Below, in pieces: positions 56,296-64,000 of a stretch of 64,000 nucleotides of DNA (its first letter is position 1; every line of letters starts with the position of its first letter). The position numbers and the translations under genes were made by a program. Location of the stretch: assembly GCA_048013815.1 (NCBI GenBank), contig CM106586.1, positions 13,578,001 to 13,642,000 on the forward strand. The letters are read 5' to 3'. Source of the stretch: Setoptus koraiensis. Lineage: Eukaryota > Arthropoda. The notes under the pieces were generated by a model. It was not told the DNA's origin and did not search any database. It saw only the letters and a program-made list of their open reading frames with translations.

Positions 56296-58595
56296 CAGTG
56301 TGTGTGTGCATTATGTATGAATTATCTATTTAAAATAATGTTAGCCAGGTAGAACAGGAATACACAACTGGCTTGATGGTTACATAAGAGCTTGCACAAA
56401 CAACAAATGGAATTTGTATCGTGAGTAATGTTGAAGCTAACACTGTCAGGCACGCACCCACATGGGTCATAGGTGTGTGAAAAGCGAAGTGTGACACGCA
56501 ACAACCGCTGGCAAGTTGCTATTGGCGGTCGCGTAGTAGTGACAAGTAAATATTGTAAGCTGACATAACTGACTAGAGATAAAGAAGTGCCAGTTTTGAT
56601 TTGGTTTTTGACATAATCTACTTAAGCCCATAATGAGATGAGGCGAGGCGAGGTGAAGTGAGACGAGAGGAGATGAGAGGAGAAAAAGGGGAAAATGGGT
56701 AAAAAGGCGAGACGAGACGCGACTATTAGATAAGGAAAAATAAAATGAGCAACGAAAGACGAAATGTAATGAGATCTCTGTCGCAACAAAACGCAACTAT
56801 GCGTGCCTCTGGTCGCCTCAGTCCAGCGTACCTGGCAAGCTAACAAACAGAGCACTTTTGCATAACTTGAAACGTTGCCAGACGTGGCAAACTGCAAGTT
56901 ATGCAACGGTAAATGTGAGACGCCCACTTGATAATGAGCAGCTTTCACGGGGAGACAGAAAATTAGTTGTGGCGAGCAGTCGCGATTCAATGGCCCCAGC
57001 TCTATTAAGATTATCCGTTTGGATTATGCACCACGAGAGTTTGCAACAACATTATGCTGTTACTGACGATACCGCTGGCCTGTTATAGGTGCCGGCGCGC
57101 AAGTCGATGGCGCGATGGGGCCCCGGACGTCATCGAGGCGTGTTCTGCTCTTGCAATAATATCACCAGTGCCAGCTAAATTGCTGAATTGCCAGTGGGTG
57201 CCGAATGTAGCGAACGCAACGCAAACAGCGCTCACTAGACACATCAGCTAGGCCAAAAGTACTCACAAACTACACTACACTCGCTGTGTAGTCACTGCTT
57301 AGTTTATAAGCTAAGTATAGAGAGATAAACACAACAAACAGACAGCGCCTAGCTGGAGAAATACAAACACACGAGCGAGCGAGACAGACAGAGAGAGGGG
57401 CCCAAATATAAACAATGCAGCAACGGCGCGACGATGCCGGCGAGAATCTCCGATGAAGTTGCAACTTTTATCATGAGCCAGCATCACCTTAAAAAGCTGG
57501 CTGGCTGGCTGCTCGTGTTGCTCAGACGGGCCGGCGGTCGGACAGCCCGACAGCGAGCACATTAGGGCGCGTGCCGGACAACGGACGGCCGGGCAACGAA
57601 GGGCTGACATGAAAGGTGCGCTCCTGTGACGAATCGTTATTATCTCTGCACTTGCCACTCTGGCGCGGCTCTGGCGCGACTCTGGCGCGACTCTGGCCAG
57701 TTAGTCACTGGCTCGCCGGTTGGCAGCTCGATCGATGGCCGGCCGCTCGATGGCTGGCTATATGGCTCGTTAGACGGCTAGCCGCTCGTTAGATGGCCAG
57801 CTATCCACTTAAAACAGCCGGAGCAAACCAGCTAATGGGCCCCTGGACCGTGCAAGTGTGCGAGTGTGTGTATATGCGCATGGGGCGCGTTGGATACTGG
57901 TAGCGAGTGTCGTAAAGTGAGTTTAAATTGAATTTATGTCACTAATGTACAACGGCAGCATCAGCAACAACTGCGTCGCCAGTGCCGGCATGCAGTTGAG
58001 TGCAGCGCCAGCGGTGCTAATAATACAATAATGGAGCCGGATAAACTCAAAGATTTTGGGGCCCAATTGGGAGCTTGATTTCACGCACACTAAAGTGACA
58101 CAGTGTGTATTCATGTGCTTGTCCACTGACAAACAGGCTGCCCGTGTGAGTGGACCACTCCATGCTGCCGGCCTGGCCAGTTAATCTGGAAAGTAATCTC
58201 TCATTTGACCCAAATCAGATGAGATAAGATTATCAACTGGAGGCCAACTGGTTCCCAACTGGTGGGCACACTGTGCACCAGTGCTGATAGAGTGTACAGT
58301 GTGTTTCCGATAAACAGCCAGCCAGATACACGGCGAGCCAGATAGACAGCGAGCCGCGACTTTGCAGGGAAACGCCCGAGGTATTTAATGGACCATTAAG
58401 GCGAAACAATTTGGTCGCTGCTCGGATATTTATATTGATATAGATTGTTAAAAGTGGCCTGTGTGTCTGGCAACACGTTAGCATAACAAGCGAGCGACAG
58501 TGAGGCTAGTTTAAGTCAGTTAGTTAGTTAGCGAGCGAGCGAGCGAGGGTGTCGCGTACTCTGTACCTGGCTGGCAAGATAAGAGTGAGAAGAGC

Positions 58596-58655
58596 AACAA
58601 CAACAACAACAACAACAGCAGCAACAACAACATCAACAACAACAACAACTACGAC
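58596..58655. repeat. (CAA)n/(CAG)n simple repeat
   Basis: About 60 bp of CAACAACAA with CAG and CAT interruptions. Confidence 0.93.
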
Positions 58656-59289
58656 AACGACAAGAGAGCAAATTACGCCTTTTAATGACACCAGCGCGCC
58701 AACGGCACCAATAGAGTGAAATGAACCGCGACAACCACAATATAACAGCAGCAACGACAACATTGTCATTAACAGCTAACAGCCAACAGCCAACAGCAAC
58801 CAGTAACTAGCAACAACCAACAATAACGCTAATGGAGAGAAGAAAAGTGAGAGGATTATACACAGACACAAGTAGTGTTATTATACAACAGTTATATAAC
58901 TGCGCCGCTGCTGCTGTCGGCCTGCTAATGAGCAAATAATGGCAAACAATGGCAAGCCAACTAACGGCTAACTGTAAGCTAACGGCTAGTGTCACGGGCG
59001 GCCACTAGTCGACCGGTTGTAAAAATACGTACGCATGACGTAATTTTCCCAGAGAGAGAGAGAGAGAGCGAGAGTAATAAATTATTGGATTGCTCTTTGG
59101 GCTGGCTCGCCATCAAGCTTGATTATGTTGATGCATGCAAAGCGCGTATGCAGCTAAAGTTATCTCCAGTTATAACTGTAACTCGCTAGCTCGCTGGCAG
59201 CTTGCGATCAGCTATCACTATCAATAATATAAACATACCCTCGCCAACGCCGCCGCAACCACCGACAAAAGCAACAACCGCGCCGACAA

Positions 59290-59362
59290 AAGCAACAACA
59301 ACGACAACAACGCCAATGACAATGACAGCAGCAACAACAACAACAACAACAACAACAAACAC
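59290..59362. repeat. (CAA)n/(CGACAA)n simple repeat
   Basis: CAA triplets with GCAA and CGA interruptions, next to GCCGACAAAAGCAACAA direct repeats (59262-59300). Confidence 0.9.
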
Positions 59363-62300
59363 ACCACCACTTACACAGTTGGCGCTCAGTGGGGCCCACA
59401 CAAGTTTGTTGGCTCACAGGTAATATTGTCGGCAGGCGATATTATTTAGTACACAAATAGGGCGTGCGCTATTTGCGCCTAAATAGGCTCTTTAGATTTA
59501 CCCGAGTGCTCTCAATAATGAATTGCCTGGCTGGCTCTTCGATGGTCAGCAAGCCAGCAAGCCAGCCGGCCAGTTCATACCCACTCGCACCGGCTATCGA
59601 TGGATATCGACGGATGGGTGCAGAAATGGCTTGCACAGAGCAGGAAATTGATTTTCACGCTGGCTGGTCAACGAGCCAGCGAGATAGCGCCCAATTGGCA
59701 ATACGACGACCTTTGTTACCACTGGCGCCACAGCGAGTGGCGCCAGTATTAATGAGCAAAAATTTTTATCACGCCGATAGCGGGGTGCGCCGATGGGTGC
59801 GGCCATCGGCGCCATGATAATCAGCGCTCTCGGGTTATCGGGCCACGGGGGCCCTGGGCATCTGGGGCCCGTGTGACTGTGGGCTACATTGGTTGGCGGT
59901 TGACAGCTTGAAACCAACTATGGCTGCCAGTGGGCCGCCAGTGACATTGATTGGCCAGAATTGATATTTGGACACACACACACAAGCGGGCCCAACTGGC
60001 TACACTAGCGACTTGACAGCGGGTGCACACTCCAAGCAATGATAATAAAAATGACGCCACCAGGTGAGTGACGTAACACAGGGGCCTGGCCCAGCGGGTG
60101 ACACACATAACAGTGAGTGTGGCGCTGTGACAAGTGCGTGGTTATCTAGGTTATTATCAGTCAGTTATTATCAGTCGTCGGTTGCGTTCACAGTTGATCG
60201 ACAGCATTTACGCTGACCAGGTATTGCCAGTTGATAGTGGTAGTCAGTTGACTTGTTTGGCTTACCATCACTCACGCCATGAGGCCACATATGAACAACG
60301 GATCAACAAATCATTTAGCCGGCAGCGCAGCGCCGCCAACTAATGATAAGATTACGATAGCACACTGCACTGCCAAGCCGGGGTCCCGTCTTGCGCCGGA
60401 CAAATAATAGCATTAATCTAACAAGCGAAAAGCTTCCATTAAGTGGACCAGCTCAAGTCAGTGAGTCTCGATAAGACGATCGCGTTCGCAAGTGAGATCG
60501 TTGAGGCTCCTAGTCACGCGGCGTGACAAAATTGCCCCAAAGCGACAATTGTCTGACAAAATCTGACCAAATATTCAATGGTACTCGAATCTTTTCGTCT
60601 TTTCGCCGTGCTACAGCCGCAAAACTCCGCAAACTCACCATAAGCTCACCGGACACTGTTCCAGCTAATAGTGACACAAACATGTTTGGCATGTCATTTT
60701 TCCAACATCCACACGAGAACGTATAGCAACTTTCCAGTTGGCGAATAGTTCCAGAAACAGAGAAAATCAACTATTATTTGTGTTTTCGCGTGTCGCAGTT
60801 GCTGAGCATCACCAACTCGAACACATTTGCTCGATTGGCCAGACCATCGTTTGGGCCGGAAAGATCGCTGGAAAAATCCTTGTTCGTCTTTTTTCGGTTC
60901 TTTTCCGCATTTTTCGGCCCACTTCGAACTCTTGCAGGCTTTTTCGCCCCTTTTTTGGCCCCTTCCAGAATCAAAGAAAGCTAAAAATGTGTGCCCAAGC
61001 AGACAGTGATCACACGGAGTCGCCTCAGCCAAAACCTTACAATTTGAATGTTTTCATCTATTAGGCCGCCAATCAGACATCCGGCAACGTTTCGTCGGAA
61101 AATTTCGCGTCTAGGATTTGAATGAAAAAAAAGGCATTGCTGCATCTCTTTTTTCAAGGACAATCCAAGCGCTCCGATGCAAGCTGTCTAGGCTGCAACT
61201 TGTAAGGATTCTGAGTAGATCTGCGCCGAGCGAAATATCGGTAGAGAATACGCGAAAAAACGTAAAAATGAAAAATATTCGAAAAAATTGCGTTACGCCA
61301 ATTTCGCCACAGTTTTCGGGCACACAGTTACCGATTCTTTTGTCATCGAAAAGCGCAAATGTTTTTCTCTCGCTAGTCACATTTGGTGAGCATTAGTGGT
61401 ACAGAACAAAATTTCGGAGTGACAGATGTCGTTGCATGTTGTTCATATTGTTGTCATTGGGCTTTTGGTCGATCAGCTCGCTCCCTTTCACTCTGGTGAG
61501 TGTCAAGCCGAAGCTCAAGCGCAATTAGAGCCTTGACTGTAGCAGGGCCACAAGGGCTCCTGGAAAAGGGACTGTTTACGTTGGCGTGGGTGTAAGGATT
61601 CCATGAGCACGGTTAGACAAAGATCACACAATAACAAAGATGTTCGAACTACAGTCACAAAGCCAGCCGCACTGACGGCTAAGTGAAGCCAGGTAAAGCA
61701 AAAATGGAGCCATTGTAGTTGCCATTGTGAGCTGGCACTCATGTATGCAAACCTTCGAGGGGCCCACCCGATTGAAATGTTATCCAAAAAAATTATCTGC
61801 GGATCTGGTTTTCTTTTTGTTCTTTTTGTTGCCGGTGCACGCACAGGCCAGGCGTAGCGAGTTATCTAATATATATGACACGATACGAGTTACATGTATG
61901 CCATAGTTGTATCACCATGATTGTATTGTTCGGCCAGCATTGTATTGGCTAGACACACACAGAGAGAGAGAGAGCCATTTCCACATTTGGTTGCTGCTTA
62001 TCCAGCTCATTTCACCAGCTCATGTATAATATTCGTTCCACCTGATCTCACCTGATTCCAGCTGGTCACAGGTATATACTGTACTATTGCACGCCCAATG
62101 AATTCAGCCATTTGTTTTTATCTGAATTTTGCTGGCTTCTGATTAATCGACCATGAACGTGTGTCTCTTTATTTCTAACTCGCTTGGTGTCTGTGAGAAT
62201 CATGCCCGAGACAATGAGAGATTAAACTCGCTCTCACAGGTCATCTAGTTGCCGCCATCAGTCTAGTGCGCCATCAGTGCTAAACTGGGAATTATTTATA

Positions 62301-62871
62301 TATTTCATCATGATAATATTAGCGATAGCACACAGATAGAGAGACGTAATGTCCACACACTGTGGAGCGACATTTAGATCCATCACCTCTGGTGTGCTTA
62401 GAATCGCTGGCAGGGGGAGCTGGCGGAGCAGATCAACAACAATCGATAGTCATCAACGAAGCGCCCCCTTGCAAGACATACACGTTTGTGGGTCCAGTTT
62501 GCGCGTCCTGGGCGCAGCTAGGCGATAGTTGAAAAAACAAAACGACAACTGTGAGTCGTGTGGGCCGCGATCCGCGGGCCCCAAAAGAATATTAAATCTA
62601 TCTGAGCATGATGACTATGCAAGTTTGTCTTGTCAATGCAACAAACTGGCATCTCGGCCATGCAACAGTAACAGCAACGCCAACAAATTTCTTGTATTTG
62701 TGTTGTTTGCCAGTGGGCAGCGAGTTTCGAGTTGCCAGTTGCGAGCAACGAACAGCAAAAAGGAGACATCATCAATCAAACAACTACTTGCTTCATATCA
62801 AAAGTAACGGGCTCGGCACCCAATCATCTGATATTTATGAGATAGCTGCACTCGCTCGCTATCATTTATCT

Positions 62872-62922
62872 GCTTACAAGCTCGCTGGCTGGCCCAGCAA
62901 GCTAGCCAGCGAGCTTGTAAGC
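62872..62922. repeat. Perfect 19-bp inverted repeat (hairpin)
   Basis: GCTTACAAGCTCGCTGGCT (62872-62890) is exactly reverse-complementary to 62904-62922 around a 13-nt loop. The arms include the GCTGGCT motif common in this window. Confidence 0.93.
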
Positions 62923-64000
62923 GGGCTCGCCGAGAGGGGCGCTTCTAACGAGCCTCTTCTGGCTGGTTGGACGGGCGCGACACACACACACAATATGTAG
63001 AAACAACAAGGCAACAATGTACAAGTGCAACCAACAACAACACCTATCATCTCACACACTTATCGAATCTTATCTAGGGGTTATACATTCCGCCGACCTT
63101 AACTTGGCCAGCGACTAACACAAAACTACAAGTGGGCCCCACTCTGCCCCCGCGCCGCCTCTTACCTGGGAATAGCGGCAAGATAATCGATTTGCAAGAC
63201 GCTGACGGTGCCGACGGTGATTCGACAATGGCCCACGAGAAGCCCCACGAATGCTGAGCTCGGTTCACAGTGATACGAGCCCATTTGCACCGGTGCATTC
63301 GTTTGTTTACAGCGGCCCCAGCGTTTATTCACAATTTGGCTGCTAGCGTTTAGCGCATTAGCGTTGCTGGTTGGTTGCAATATTTCGGCTCGCCACCTCG
63401 CTCATAGAAAAGTTATGAGTTGAGGCCGCTTGCCACTCAAAACCCGTTTCGCTAGCGACCAGATTAAATGAAATTCTCGCCACTTTGCCCCCGCGTGACA
63501 AGCCATCAAGCGCCATTATTCAATATATCACCATGTATGGCCGATATGACATGATGCGATGCATGGCAAACCTAAAACGAGATCCGAGCTGATTCGTGTC
63601 GTCTTCGATTCGCGTGATACGCACCGCATATCAGCAACGTGTTTCATCGGTGGCCGCTTGCCAGCAAACACGTACAAGTTGCGTGGTGGACTGTTCTCAT
63701 TTTCATGAATACGACGCCACGAGCTGGAGTTTGTCTTGTTTGTGGGCCGTGTGCTCAATTTGGTATTTGTGTATGTTGGCTTCGGTCACTGGATAGCCGT
63801 GGAATTTGCAAGGCTTTCGACAGGCGCGACAAGTTTGCGCGCATTTGTGCATCAAACAGAATAAAAAGAATCGTGGGGCCAATAGCGGCCAAAAGCCGCT
63901 GTCTGGCGAGCCGCAAAAATCAACGGAAACGCTCATTATGGCGTTTCCCGTTGAGAGTGACAGCAAAGAATTATTATTGTTATTTGCAGTACAAGTGACC

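Larger units (their letters stand above)
56296..64000. other. Intergenic or intronic region, GC-rich from about 56.8 kb, no gene recognised
   Basis: Contains CAA/CAG tracts (58596-58655, 59290-59362), GCCA, GCGA and CCAG tetramers, about a dozen GGGCCC sites, and (AG)n runs at 59050-59068 and 61961-61973. It also has a compositionally odd T-rich stretch with degenerate TTTTTCGG-type repeats (60880-61000) and a 19-bp perfect hairpin (62872-62922). Open frames are short and show no protein-like composition. The style resembles the long PDE3 intron, so it may be intronic to a gene beyond the window. Confidence 0.5.

Noticed and set aside
56467..57658. Minus-strand frames of 110-120 codons
   Set aside because: Composition follows GAGGCGAG-type purine repeats and microsatellites; no domain, no splice pattern.
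60510..61400. Several overlapping 60-110-codon frames
   Set aside because: Frames on both strands are equally open, composition is skewed by T-rich degenerate repeats, and no domain is recognisable.
1..64000. CRISPR array, operon or bacterial origin
   Set aside because: Introns, AATAAA signals and eukaryote-only families throughout; the tandem repeats have no spacers.
1..64000. tRNA or rRNA genes
   Set aside because: I scanned for B-box-like GGTTCGANNCC sequences and cloverleaf context by eye and found none convincing; a tRNAscan-type run would settle it.

Overview
This is a nuclear scaffold from an animal. It has GT-AG introns, long introns and intergenic stretches, microsatellites, a scaffold gap of 500 N (52890-53389) and metazoan gene families: a PDE3-type phosphodiesterase, a PALS1/Stardust-type polarity scaffold, a p27/Dacapo-type CDK inhibitor, BOP1, RPL38 and TMEM177. 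The Q-rich proteins and the Dacapo and Stardust families suggest an arthropod. From general knowledge, Drosophila lacks a classical PDE3, so a non-insect arthropod such as a mite is a reasonable but unproven guess.

Layout. (1) 1-31 kb is GC-rich, with (CAA/CAG)n, GCCA tetramers and very many GGGCCC palindromes. It holds the 5' and catalytic exons of one plus-strand gene. A 5'-open Q/N-rich exon (1-2301), a 19.2-kb intron, and exons at 21541-21975 and 23207-23612 connect in frame to a huge exon (25071-28703) that runs into the PDE3 catalytic domain. That domain continues in exons at 29178, 29631, 31906, 32176 and 33464 and stops at 33938. (2) From about 31 to 56.7 kb the DNA is AT-rich and the genes are compact and intron-poor: RPL38 copy A (+), a broken orotate phosphoribosyltransferase (OPRT) copy (-), BOP1 (-), a CIP/KIP CDK inhibitor (-), a lysine-rich probably secreted protein (-), PALS1 (-, one 98-bp intron), RPL38 copy B (+), TMEM177 (+), an intact stand-alone OPRT (-), the N gap, and a copia-type LTR element on the minus strand that carries only gag. 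(3) From about 56.8 kb to the end the GC-rich, GGGCCC-rich style returns and I recognise no gene.

The clearest event is a duplication of an RPL38-OPRT unit, 15-17 kb apart. In copy A the OPRT is dead (premature stop plus a one-base deletion). In copy B TMEM177 lies between the two genes. The two RPL38 coding sequences differ by only two synonymous bases although their flanks have diverged, which suggests gene conversion. A 45-bp block with an NRF-1-like palindrome lies upstream of RPL38-A and, inverted, upstream of OPRT-B. The LTR element has a primer-binding site that matches the anticodon arm of tRNA-Asn(GUU), which suggests half-tRNA priming as in Drosophila copia.

The genes do not form a pathway. 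They are a housekeeping cluster (ribosome assembly, pyrimidine synthesis, mitochondria) beside signalling and polarity genes. All functions are read from translated sequence and remembered family features; no search was run.
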